This document shows, piece after piece, positions 16,853-25,022 of a DNA stretch of 64,000 nt. How positions within the stretch are numbered: the first letter of the stretch is position 1; the number at the start of each line of letters is the position of its first letter. The notes beneath the pieces were generated by a model. The model did no database searches and was not told the DNA's origin. It worked only from the letters and a program-made list of their open reading frames with translations. Source of the stretch: DATBHW01 sp035307385 (GTDB lineage Bacteria; Chloroflexota; Ktedonobacteria; Ktedonobacterales; DATBGS01); assembly GCA_035307385.1 (NCBI GenBank), contig DATGID010000079.1:124001-188000 (forward strand), written 5' to 3'. Both the position numbers and the translations under genes were made by a program.

Positions 16853-18016
16853 TTGACAGCCCCAAGTACCCCTGCCGAGACGCGCACCAAGCGCCTGCAT
16901 GGCGGATTGCGCGTCTTTTGGTCAACAAATCCTTCCGAGGATCATCCCGATTCCAATGAGGATTTCGTTCTCATTGATGCACTGCTAGACCTGGTGGCCG
17001 TTTTTGACGGCGTAGGTGGCTATGAAGGTGGTGAGGTGGCATCGCGTGTGGCCGCGCACGCGGTTCTGACAACCTGGCGGGGTCGCGCGGCTGCCGCCCG
17101 TGATCTGGCAGGCTTGCGCAATCTGATGCGCGAGTCGGTCCTGGAAGCTGATCGGCAGGTGCGCGAGGCGGTGGATCGCCAGCCGGAACTGACCGGCATG
17201 GCGACGACGGCCATTATCGCCAGACTCTGGGAGACTGCCGATCATCGGCGTATCCTGGTACATGGGCATGTCGGCGACAGTCGGCTCTATATCCTGCGTG
17301 CGCGCGGCGCGCTGGAGCGCGTCACCGTCGATGACGGCATTCTCTCGACGCATGTCGCGGTGGGTCTAATCAGCGAAGAGGAAGCGCTGGTGATCGACCA
17401 GGCCGAGGATTGGCAGGATTTAGACGAGCGCCAGAAACGCTATTTCTATCAACGCGGCCTCATCACTCAGGCCATCGGTGGCCGGGGCGACCCGGAGGTC
17501 CATGTCGGCCAGCAGGAACTCTATCCCGGTGATCGCGTCCTGGTGTGCAGCGATGGCATCCACGATAATCTGACCGAAGCGGAAATCACGCAGATTCTTC
17601 GCAAGAACGGGCGTAACGATGGCGAGGCGCTGGTGCGTGCCGCGCGCAAACGCTCTCAGCGGGGATTAGAAGCGACCATGCGCTCAAAGCCTGATGATAT
17701 GAGCGCTATCGTGATCGATGTGACTGCCGTTGCCGCGCCCAAGACGCCGCGCTCGGGCAAAACGCAGCCCACCCGCAAAGCCTCCACCACGGCGAAGACC
17801 ACACCCGCGCCCAGGGCTGCTGCGCCGACCAAGACGCAGCCGACGCGCAAGGCATCCGTCACCGCCAAAACCACTCCTGCCCCCAAGCCAAAGGCTCCCG
17901 CGCGCCCCAAGCCCAAAACTGGCAGCGGAGCCAAAGCGGTAAGCAGCAAGCGCTCGCCAAAGCCAGCAGCGAAGCCCGCACCGCAGGGCGCTGGCTCGAC
18001 CAGCAAGAAAGGCTAG
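16853..18016 (+). CDS. PP2C-family phosphatase with long basic Ala/Lys/Pro tail
   Basis: A ~387-aa protein. Residues about 15-280 form a PP2C phosphatase: SNEDF, AVFDGVGG, HVGDSRLYILR, LVCSDGIHDNL and KPDDMSAIV, all metal ligands present. The last ~105 residues are a histone-H1-like, low-complexity tail rich in Lys, Ala, Pro and Thr with two near-identical repeats built on TQPTRKAS...TAKTTPAP. Such tails often bind nucleic acid or act as flexible tethers. TTG at 16853 is preferred, about 9 nt after GAAAGAG; TTG 16844 is also possible, and no ATG or GTG precedes the domain. It is paralogous to the PP2C at 8808 but that one has no tail. Confidence 0.88.
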   Translation: MTAPSTPAETRTKRLHGGLRVFWSTNPSEDHPDSNEDFVLIDALLDLVAVFDGVGGYEGGEVASRVAAHAVLTTWRGRAAAARDLAGLRNLMRESVLEADRQVREAVDRQPELTGMATTAIIARLWETADHRRILVHGHVGDSRLYILRARGALERVTVDDGILSTHVAVGLISEEEALVIDQAEDWQDLDERQKRYFYQRGLITQAIGGRGDPEVHVGQQELYPGDRVLVCSDGIHDNLTEAEITQILRKNGRNDGEALVRAARKRSQRGLEATMRSKPDDMSAIVIDVTAVAAPKTPRSGKTQPTRKASTTAKTTPAPRAAAPTKTQPTRKASVTAKTTPAPKPKAPARPKPKTGSGAKAVSSKRSPKPAAKPAPQGAGSTSKKG

Positions 18017-18034
18017 CCGCCTGATAAGCAAAGT

Positions 18035-18066
18035 AGAGGCGCACGCCATGCATAGCGTGCGCCTCT
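18035..18066. terminator. bidirectional terminator between PP2C gene and tRNA-Ala
   Basis: A perfect 12-bp stem, AGAGGCGCACGC (18035-18046) with GCGTGCGCCTCT (18055-18066), and an 8-nt loop. It is followed by GCCTTTCGTTT on the plus strand and by TACTTTGCTT on the minus strand. It lies between converging transcripts, so it probably ends both. Confidence 0.65.
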
Positions 18067-18076
18067 GCCTTTCGTT

Positions 18077-18152
18077 TGGTGGAGATGAGGGGGCTCGAAC
18101 CCCTGACCTCGACAGTGCGATTGTCGCGCTCTCCCAACTGAGCTACATCCCC
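18077..18152 (-). tRNA. tRNA-Ala (anticodon CGC)
   Basis: Read on the minus strand, the sequence folds as a standard cloverleaf: acceptor GGGGATG with CATCTCC (one G-U pair), D-arm GCTC/GAGC, anticodon stem CGACA/TGTCG with loop ATCGCAC, 5-nt variable loop, and T-arm AGGGG/CCCCT with loop TTCGAGC. Anticodon CGC, with T at 33 and A at 37, decodes GCG alanine codons. The 3' CCA is encoded (18077-18079). Without CCA the gene is 73 nt (18080-18152). Confidence 0.95.
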
Positions 18153-18205
18153 GAACGCGAAATAACTATACCATATTCGGGCGTTGATTGCAAGCCTTTA
18201 GAGCG

Positions 18206-18844
18206 TTATGATTCGATGTGCTGAGGATCGGTCTCCTGAATCATGGTGATCGATGGTTCGCCCCACAGCGTCAGGATGGTTTCATCAAAATCTTGCTTGA
18301 GCGCTCCAAAGAGTCGCGCGTTCTCGATCGCCAGGGCGCTCACGCTCGCCAGCGTGCGCAGAAACTCCTCGTCAAATGCGTCGAACTCGCGCTCCACCGC
18401 GCTGTACACCCGCAGGACGCCCAGCACCTGCCCCTTGCAGATCAGCGGTACACAAAAGACCGAGACAATACCTTCGGTATGCGCTTGCTCCGGGTATTGA
18501 AAGCGCGGGTCTGTTGCCGCATCACGAATATAGACGGCCTGGCCCTGCAAGACTTCCTGGTCAAGCTGGCTTTTTTCCAACCTCACCGGCCCTTTTTGCA
18601 TGTATTTCTGGCTCAGGCCGTGCATGGCGCTGATGGTCAGCGTGTCTCTTGAACGGTCCAGCAGGCGCAGCGAACACGCCTTCACGCCCATCGCTTCAGC
18701 CACTTTTTCTGCGACGAGGTTAAGTACCGTGTGCAGGTGGAGGCTGGAGTTGACAGCCGTCACCACCCGGTAGAGTGCTCGAAAGTATTCATGTCCAATA
18801 TCTGTCGGACCCGTCGCTGGATCAGACGCGCGCTGGTTGGGCAT
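18206..18844 (-). CDS. GAF-domain protein
   Basis: A 212-aa protein with a single GAF domain at about residues 35-185 (LNLVAEKVAEAMGVKACSLRL, then CVPLICKGQVLGVLRVYS, then ENARLF). GAF domains bind small ligands such as cyclic nucleotides or haem. No kinase, phosphatase or DNA-binding output is attached, so it may act in trans or as a sensor subunit. ATG 18844 follows AAGGA with 7-nt spacing. It is transcribed in the same direction as the tRNA and the universal stress protein gene, but separated by gaps over 50 nt. Confidence 0.8.
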   Translation of the reverse strand: MPNQRASDPATGPTDIGHEYFRALYRVVTAVNSSLHLHTVLNLVAEKVAEAMGVKACSLRLLDRSRDTLTISAMHGLSQKYMQKGPVRLEKSQLDQEVLQGQAVYIRDAATDPRFQYPEQAHTEGIVSVFCVPLICKGQVLGVLRVYSAVEREFDAFDEEFLRTLASVSALAIENARLFGALKQDFDETILTLWGEPSITMIQETDPQHIES

Positions 18845-18977
18845 AAGCTTTTCCTTCTAGTTTTAGCCTCGTCTTTGGCTTCATCTGCCTTTCTACACGT
18901 GGTGAAACGTATTGATCGCGGTGAAAACGTCCGCACGCCGCGTTGTTTGCCTACAAAAAATGGTAGCTACCTGCTTC

Positions 18978-19532
18978 TCAACACTCACGCTGCTGGCCGC
19001 GAATGACCCAGACCCGGCATTTCGCGTGGGTCAGCACATAGGGGATGATTTCCCCTGGATCGAAGCGCCCGCTGCGATCTGTGCGATAGGGAATGCCCAG
19101 AATCAGCAAGGCGCAGTTATGGGATTCTGCCTCGTCGACCAGGCTCTGCCCGTAATTGCGCGATTGCACGATCTCTGGTTCAATCTCGAAATTGGCGCGC
19201 TCCGCCAACTCCACTGCGTGCTCCAGCGCCTGACCCGCTTTCTCGGTCACTTCTGGCAAAGTGGCATCCACAGGGAGCGTGCGTGGCACTTCCACCCCAT
19301 AGACACCAAACACCCGTCCCTTTTTATTCTTTGCCATCATACAACCCAGCCGCACTAGCTCGTCGTCCATTTCATCGCCGTGAATGGCAACCAGCACATT
19401 GCGCGTGCCGGTGCTGGCTTCGCTGGTCGTGCTGACTCGGCCACCAACGCTGTAGTGCGCTGTTTCGTTCTCAATATCCAATTTGTCTGCGGCCCGCCCG
19501 GGGTGAAGGCCAAGCCGCTCCAGAATACTCAT
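18978..19532 (-). CDS. Universal stress protein (UspA-like)
   Basis: A 184-aa protein. After a 50-residue N-terminal extension, the Usp fold begins at RNVLVAIHGD and ends with CRVWVIRG. The C-terminal half has the ALLILGIPYRTDRSGRFDPGE segment, where an ATP-binding Usp would show GxxG-9x-G(S/T); here the pattern is degenerate, so nucleotide binding is uncertain. The same domain occurs in KdpD and in some APC permeases. ATG 19532 follows a strong AGGAGG; an upstream in-frame start at 19577 is less likely. Confidence 0.82.
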   Translation of the reverse strand: MSILERLGLHPGRAADKLDIENETAHYSVGGRVSTTSEASTGTRNVLVAIHGDEMDDELVRLGCMMAKNKKGRVFGVYGVEVPRTLPVDATLPEVTEKAGQALEHAVELAERANFEIEPEIVQSRNYGQSLVDEAESHNCALLILGIPYRTDRSGRFDPGEIIPYVLTHAKCRVWVIRGQQREC

Positions 19533-19634
19533 CGAAAATCCTCCTGCAAGACGCACGTTTGCCACGTCTTCTTTCAATTATACCATATACCTGCCCGTTC
19601 GTTTGCCTACAACACATTCGTACAGGACTAAGGA

Positions 19635-20753
19635 TCAGTCCAGGTCGACTCTGAGTGCTTCAGGGATTGTTTGCCGCAGGGTAACGACCTGGGTGGGATG
19701 CGCCAGCGCGATGTTGCGCTCGGCAAATGCTTCCAGAATGCCAAAGTTAATCTCCTGTTGTGCATCCATATACGTCTTATAGTCATCTGTTAACACGAAA
19801 TACACGATCTCGAAGGTCAAGGCCGAGGGATCGAATTGAAAAAAATGCGCCCGATCAAAGCGAACTTTGGGGCGGTTCTCAATAATCGTGCGCAGCAGCG
19901 CGGGGATTTCTTGCAGCACTGTGCGCGGCGTTTCATAGGCCACGCCGATGGTGAACACCACCCGTCTCTGGCGCATCTTCCGGAAATTTTGAATCTGCGT
20001 GCCGGTCAAGAGTGTGTTGGCAAAGATGACTTCTTCGCCTTGCAGGGCGCGGATGCGCGTCGTCTTGATGCCGATTTTTTCGACAAAGCCCATCTGGTCG
20101 CCGACTAGAATCAGGTCGCCCACCACAAAGGGCTTATCGAAATGAATGGCAAACGACGAAAAGAGGTCGCTTAAAATGCTTTGCAGCCCCAGCGCAACGG
20201 CGACCCCGCCAATGCCCAGCCCGGCAATCAGGGAGGTAATGTTCACACCAGCATTGGAGAGCACGATAAAAATGCCGAACACCCAGAGCAAGGCTTTGCC
20301 AATAATCGTCAGATTGATGAGGATGGGCGCGGTGGCATGATGGTTCTCGCCAGCCGCCATGCGCCGCAAGAACACGCTGAGCAGCACGCTGCTGGCATCG
20401 ACAGCCATGTAGGTAATCAGGGCGATGAACCCAAGGGAGATAACCCGATTGAGCAGTGGGTTGATGGTCAGGGTTTGCAGGGCGATATAGAGGGCGATGC
20501 CCGCGTACTCAAAGGGATGAATCTTCCGCAGCACCTGGGGCAGCGCGTCGTTGGCGTGGGCCGGATTTTTCTTGGCGATGGCGTTTAGCCGATTGTTCAC
20601 AATGAACAGCAGGAGGAAGAAGCCGAAAAAGATGGCGAGCAACAGGCCGAGGGCCAACACATAGGCATAGAGAGAGTTACCCAAAATCTGGGTGGCAAGC
20701 AGCGAAACGAGATCAGCAATCGTACACACAGGCCCTAACCATGCCTCGCGCAT
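19635..20753 (-). CDS. MscS-family mechanosensitive ion channel
   Basis: A 372-aa membrane protein with four to five transmembrane helices and the MscS core: pore-lining helix with GLGIGGVAVALGLQSILSD, followed by the beta-domain segment DKPFVVGDLILVG and the EEVIFANTLL motif. It opens under membrane tension to release solutes during hypo-osmotic shock. It may belong functionally with the potassium-uptake genes at 48.8-61 kb, but it is not linked to them by an operon. The stretch 20754-20940 holds the divergent control region of sucC. Confidence 0.9.
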   Translation of the reverse strand: MREAWLGPVCTIADLVSLLATQILGNSLYAYVLALGLLLAIFFGFFLLLFIVNNRLNAIAKKNPAHANDALPQVLRKIHPFEYAGIALYIALQTLTINPLLNRVISLGFIALITYMAVDASSVLLSVFLRRMAAGENHHATAPILINLTIIGKALLWVFGIFIVLSNAGVNITSLIAGLGIGGVAVALGLQSILSDLFSSFAIHFDKPFVVGDLILVGDQMGFVEKIGIKTTRIRALQGEEVIFANTLLTGTQIQNFRKMRQRRVVFTIGVAYETPRTVLQEIPALLRTIIENRPKVRFDRAHFFQFDPSALTFEIVYFVLTDDYKTYMDAQQEINFGILEAFAERNIALAHPTQVVTLRQTIPEALRVDLD

Positions 20754-20872
20754 TCATGCAGCTAGCCCGTTTGCTAAGCGCCAGGCGCTGGGTAGGCTTT
20801 CACACTGGCAAACGTGGCGACCATTCAGTTATCCCTGTGTCTATCCTAATACATTCGCCGAAAAAAATCTAG

Positions 20873-20878
20873 TATAAT
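20873..20878 (+). promoter_or_regulatory. -10 element of the sucC operon
   Basis: A perfect TATAAT lies 62 nt upstream of the sucC ATG. The hexamer 17 nt upstream (TACATT) is a poor -35. An A7 run lies just upstream of the -10. Confidence 0.4.
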
Positions 20879-20940
20879 CTCCTGCGGAGCCTGCGTTACA
20901 GGGGGTAGAGGAAGGGCGGTAACTACATCAAGGAGCAAGC

Positions 20941-22083
20941 ATGAAAATTCATGAGTATCAGGCCAAAGACATCCTGGCGCGCTATGGGATACCCATTCAG
21001 CCGGGCAAGGTGGCAACGACGCCCCAGGAGGCCGAACAGATCGCCCGCGAGTTTGGCGTGCCGGTCGTCATCAAGGCCCAGGTCTATGTCGGTGGGCGTG
21101 GCAAGGCCGGTGGCATTCAGTTTGGCGATACACCGGAAGCTGCACGCGATGCCGCATCGCGCGTGCTGGGAATGAATATCAAGGGATTGACGGTCCAGAA
21201 AGTGCTGGTCGTTCCCAAGCTCACCATTAAAGAAGAATATTATCTGGGGATTGTGCTGGACCGTAAATCGCAGGCTCCGGTAGCCATGGTCAGCGCGGCG
21301 GGTGGCGTAGATATCGAAGAAGTAGCTGCCACGGCACCAGAAAAGATTATCCGCCGTGTGATTGATGTACGCTGGGGATTGCCTGCCTATGCCGCGCGCC
21401 AGATGCTCGCTGATGCTGGCGTGCCGCCTGTGGTGATTGCCAAAGGCGGCGCGATTCTTTCGGCGCTGGCGCAGGCGTTCATGGGGTCCGATGCCCAGCT
21501 TGCCGAGATCAATCCGCTGGCGCTGACGGACGATGGGCAAGTCCTGGCCGCTGATGCCAAGATTCTGGTCGATGACAACGCCCTGCCGCGCCAGAAGGAA
21601 TACGCCGCCTGGGCCGAGCCAGAAGACGCCAACCCGATTGAATACGAAGCCCACGAGCAAGGGCTGGCCTCTTATGTGAAGCTGGATGGCAACGTGGGCG
21701 TGATCGCCAATGGCGCGGGCCTGGCTATGGCGACCGTGGATATGGTCGCGCGCAGTGGCGGCGCGCCAGCGAACTTTTACGATTTTGGCGGTGGCGCGAA
21801 GGCCGAACTGCTGAAGAAGGCGATGCTTTTTCTGGCGCATGACCCCGATGTCAAGGGCATCCTGGTCAATATCTTCGGCGGCATTACGCGCGGCGAAGAG
21901 GTGGCGCGCGGCGTCATCATGGCGCAGCCCGAACTACCCAAGGGCATGCCGGTGGTGGTGCGCCTTTCGGGCACCGGCGAAGCTGAAGGCCGCGCCATGC
22001 TGGCCGATGCGGGCCTCACCTGGGGCTATGATATGCGCGACGCTGCGCAGAAGATCGTGGCGGCGATTAAGGAGCAGGCATGA
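20941..22083 (+). CDS. sucC: Succinate-CoA ligase, beta subunit
   Basis: With SucD, converts succinyl-CoA plus ADP/GDP and phosphate to succinate and NTP in the citric acid cycle. The 380-aa protein starts MKIHEYQAKDILARYGIP and has the ATP-grasp nucleotide-binding sequence KAQVYVGGRGKAGG, the AEINPLAL metal-site motif and the C-terminal flavodoxin-like half with GGGAKAE and GILVNIFGGITR. Length is normal. It overlaps sucD by 4 nt (ATGA). Confidence 0.96.
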   Translation: MKIHEYQAKDILARYGIPIQPGKVATTPQEAEQIAREFGVPVVIKAQVYVGGRGKAGGIQFGDTPEAARDAASRVLGMNIKGLTVQKVLVVPKLTIKEEYYLGIVLDRKSQAPVAMVSAAGGVDIEEVAATAPEKIIRRVIDVRWGLPAYAARQMLADAGVPPVVIAKGGAILSALAQAFMGSDAQLAEINPLALTDDGQVLAADAKILVDDNALPRQKEYAAWAEPEDANPIEYEAHEQGLASYVKLDGNVGVIANGAGLAMATVDMVARSGGAPANFYDFGGGAKAELLKKAMLFLAHDPDVKGILVNIFGGITRGEEVARGVIMAQPELPKGMPVVVRLSGTGEAEGRAMLADAGLTWGYDMRDAAQKIVAAIKEQA

Positions 22084-22955
22084 GCATTCTTTTCGATCAA
22101 TCCTCGCGTGTGATCGTTCAGGGCATCACCGGGCGCGAAGGTCTGTTTCATACGAAAAATATGTTGGCTGCTGGAACCAAGCTGGTGGGCGGCGTCACGC
22201 CTGGCAAGGGCGGCACTGAAGTTGAGGGCGTGCCGGTCTTTGATACCGTCGCGCAAGCGGTGCAGCAAACCGGCGCAAATGCAAGCTGCATCTTTGTGCC
22301 CGCCGCTGGCGCTGCCGACGCGATTATGGAGGCTGCCAGCGCTGATATCCGCCTGGTCGTCTGCATCACCGAAAATATCCCGGTGCTGGATATGGTGCGG
22401 GCCATGCTTTTTGTCCGCGAAAAGCAGGTCAGGCTGATCGGCCCTAACTGCCCCGGACTCTGCACGCCGGGCGTCGGCAAGATCGGCATCATCCCCTACA
22501 GCATCTTCCGCGAGGGCCATGTGGGCTTCATCTCACGCTCCGGCACGCTGACCTATGAGGTGGTGTCGCTTTTGACGGCGGCGGGCATCGGCCAGTCCAC
22601 CTGTGTGGGCATTGGCGGCGATCCCATCATTGGGACAACCTTTACCGACTGCCTGCACCTCTTTGAACACGACGACCAGACCCAGGCGGTGGTGATGTGC
22701 GGCGAGATTGGCGGCAGCGATGAAGAGGATGCCGCCGAATATATCAAGGGGATGAGCAAGCCGGTGGTGGGCTTTATCTCCGGGCGCACGGCCCCGCCAG
22801 GCAAGCGCATGGGCCACGCGGGCGCAATCATCTCTGGCAGCACCGGCACGGCCCAGGGCAAAGTTGCGGCGCTCCAAGCGGCTGGTGTTCCCGTAGCCGA
22901 TACCATTTTCGATATCCCTGATCTGCTCAAGCAGGTGGCGGGAAAGAAGCTCTAA
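22080..22955 (+). CDS. sucD: Succinate-CoA ligase, alpha subunit
   Basis: The 291-aa CoA-binding subunit. It begins MSILFDQSSRVIVQGITGREG (CoA-binding Rossmann segment) and carries the phosphohistidine motif MGHAGAIISG, with the catalytic His at about residue 246. The GPNCPG and GIGGDPI motifs are present. Translation is coupled to sucC. One nucleotide separates its stop from the histone deacetylase homologue. Confidence 0.96.
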   Translation: MSILFDQSSRVIVQGITGREGLFHTKNMLAAGTKLVGGVTPGKGGTEVEGVPVFDTVAQAVQQTGANASCIFVPAAGAADAIMEAASADIRLVVCITENIPVLDMVRAMLFVREKQVRLIGPNCPGLCTPGVGKIGIIPYSIFREGHVGFISRSGTLTYEVVSLLTAAGIGQSTCVGIGGDPIIGTTFTDCLHLFEHDDQTQAVVMCGEIGGSDEEDAAEYIKGMSKPVVGFISGRTAPPGKRMGHAGAIISGSTGTAQGKVAALQAAGVPVADTIFDIPDLLKQVAGKKL

Positions 22956-22956
22956 C

Positions 22957-24078
22957 ATGGCGACAGTCTTTGTCTATGACCCGATCTTCCTGGAACACCG
23001 CCCTCCGGCGCGGCACGTGGAATCGCCGCAGCGTGTGGAGGCGGTGTTTGCCCAGCTTGAGCGTCTGGGCTGGCTGGACCGCCCCGATGTCTTGCGCCTG
23101 CCGCCGCGTCCCGCGACAGAGGACGAGCTGGCGGCGGTGCACACGCGCGAGCACATTCACGCGATGGCCGCAGCCTCGCAGGCTGGCGGTAAACGCCTCG
23201 ATGCCGACACCGTGGTTTCAGAGCGTTCGTATGAAGTCGCCTTGATGGCGGCAGGCGCGCCGCTGGTTGCCCTGGATGCCATTCTGGATGGCCGGGCGCG
23301 CAACGGCTACGCGCTGGTGCGGCCTCCGGGGCACCATGCCCTGCCAGACCGCGCGATGGGCTTTTGCCTCTTCAATAACGTGGCCGTCGCGGCGCGCTAC
23401 GCCATCGATCATCACGGCCTCAAGCGGGTGATGATCGTGGACTACGATGTGCATCATGGCAACGGCACGCAGGAGATGTTCTACGAAGACCCGCGCGTGC
23501 TCTACGTCTCGACGCATCAGTACCCCTGGTATCCGGGGACAGGGCGCTCGGATGAGATGGGCGCGGGCGACGGGGTGGGCACGAACGTCAACATTCCCTT
23601 GCCTGCGGGCGCGGACTGGCCGGTCTTCGATGCTATCTTTCGCCAGGTCATCCCTCCGCTGGCCGACCGCTTCCAGCCTGAACTGCTGCTGGTGTCTGCC
23701 GGGTTCGATGCCCACTGGCGCGACCCGCTGGCCGAGTTCCGCCTGGCGAATGTCGATTTTGTGGTGATGACGCGCCAGCTCAAGGAGCTTGCCGAGGACT
23801 ATTGCGATGGTCGGCTGCTGCTGGTGCAGGAGGGCGGCTATGACATCGATGCGCTGGCGCAGTCGGCCACCTCGTGCTTCAACGTCTTGCTGGGTGGCAA
23901 TGAGGTCGTTGATACGCTGGGGGACGCGCCGCCGCAAACCTCGCGCTGGAATCCTGACCCTATCGTGGATGCGCTGCGCGATTTGCACAAGCTCGTAGGC
24001 TATCGTCGGCGTCCAAACGTGCCGCAAGTGCGCAAGGGATGGAATCCGCCCGAAGAGCAAGCCACCCAGGACGAGTGA
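22957..24078 (+). CDS. Histone deacetylase superfamily (class II-like) protein
   Basis: A 373-aa arginase/deacetylase-fold protein. It has the RPPGHHA motif (catalytic His pair) at about residues 125-131, the zinc-site motif DYDVHHGNGTQ near 164-174 and the later AGFDAHWRDPL with the third ligand Asp. Bacterial members remove acetyl groups from protein lysines (AcuC) or from polyamines. It starts 1 nt after sucD and is followed 10 nt later by a GNAT acetyltransferase, so all four genes probably form one transcript. Substrate is unknown. Confidence 0.9.
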   Translation: MATVFVYDPIFLEHRPPARHVESPQRVEAVFAQLERLGWLDRPDVLRLPPRPATEDELAAVHTREHIHAMAAASQAGGKRLDADTVVSERSYEVALMAAGAPLVALDAILDGRARNGYALVRPPGHHALPDRAMGFCLFNNVAVAARYAIDHHGLKRVMIVDYDVHHGNGTQEMFYEDPRVLYVSTHQYPWYPGTGRSDEMGAGDGVGTNVNIPLPAGADWPVFDAIFRQVIPPLADRFQPELLLVSAGFDAHWRDPLAEFRLANVDFVVMTRQLKELAEDYCDGRLLLVQEGGYDIDALAQSATSCFNVLLGGNEVVDTLGDAPPQTSRWNPDPIVDALRDLHKLVGYRRRPNVPQVRKGWNPPEEQATQDE

Positions 24079-24088
24079 GGAGGCAGCT

Positions 24089-24964
24089 ATGCTGAAGGAC
24101 GGGGCGCTGACGGTCCGCGAACTATCTGCGAGTGATCTACCGGCAGTGCGGAGGTTGGTGACAACCTCCGAATATATCTATTGCCGCTTTGGTCTGGAGG
24201 AACTGCCGCGCCTGCTGGCGCACAAGCCTGGAGTAGCCGCGTTTTCGGGGCAGTCCCTTCAGGCATTTTTGCTGACCAATATTCTGGCCCCGCCTGCGGC
24301 CTGGCTGGGTGGCTTTGGGGTCGTCTGGAGTGAGGGCAACCACTTTACGCGCTATCTCGACCTGCTCTTGCCTGCCTATATGGCCGCTGTCCGCCGGGCA
24401 GGGGCCACCGGGCTATACTATACCGGCGGCGACCTCGATTCCGACTGGCTCAAAGATATCCTGCTGGTCCGGCAATTTGATCTGTTGACGACGCTGCGCT
24501 CCTATGATAAAGAAGATTACTCCATTCCCACCGAAGGCAATCAGCAGGTGACGGTGCGTCCCTTCCAGCGGGCCGACGTTAACGAACTGCTGCAAGTGGA
24601 GCAGGCTTGCTTTGACCACTACTGGCGCTACGATGCCGCCAGCTTTCTGGAGATTGCCGACACCTATCCGTATTTTGTGGTGGCCGTGCAGGATGGTCGG
24701 GTGATCGGCTATCAATTCAATACGGTCGACGCTGGCATGGGCTTTTTAGTGCGCATTGCCGTGCATCCCTCGCTCAACAGCCGGGGCATCGGCGCGCGTC
24801 TGATGGCCGAGGCGGTGCGCTTTTTCCAGGCGGAGCGGGTCTGGAAGATTGCCCTGAACACCGAGGAGAAGAACCACCATGCCCATCGCCTCTATGAGTG
24901 GTTCGGCTTTCATTACACGCCGCCGCAGGGGTTTGTGCTGGAGCGCCCGCTTATCCACAGATAG
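24089..24964 (+). CDS. GNAT-family N-acetyltransferase (tandem GNAT fold)
   Basis: A 291-aa protein. The C-terminal domain (about residues 150-290) has the acetyl-CoA-binding GNAT pattern VRIAVHPSLNSRGIGARLMAE and the downstream LNTEEKNHHAHRLYEWFGF. The N-terminal ~140 residues look like a degenerate second GNAT fold without an obvious RxxGxG motif. It could acetylate a protein or small amine. The position right behind a deacetylase homologue in the sucCD transcript suggests an opposing pair. ATG 24089 follows GAGGAGGCAG. Confidence 0.85.
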   Translation: MLKDGALTVRELSASDLPAVRRLVTTSEYIYCRFGLEELPRLLAHKPGVAAFSGQSLQAFLLTNILAPPAAWLGGFGVVWSEGNHFTRYLDLLLPAYMAAVRRAGATGLYYTGGDLDSDWLKDILLVRQFDLLTTLRSYDKEDYSIPTEGNQQVTVRPFQRADVNELLQVEQACFDHYWRYDAASFLEIADTYPYFVVAVQDGRVIGYQFNTVDAGMGFLVRIAVHPSLNSRGIGARLMAEAVRFFQAERVWKIALNTEEKNHHAHRLYEWFGFHYTPPQGFVLERPLIHR

Positions 24965-25022
24965 TCGGCAGAGCGCGACACAGTGCTGCCCTTCGCTGAT
25001 GAAGCGCAGCCCAGCGCTGCGC

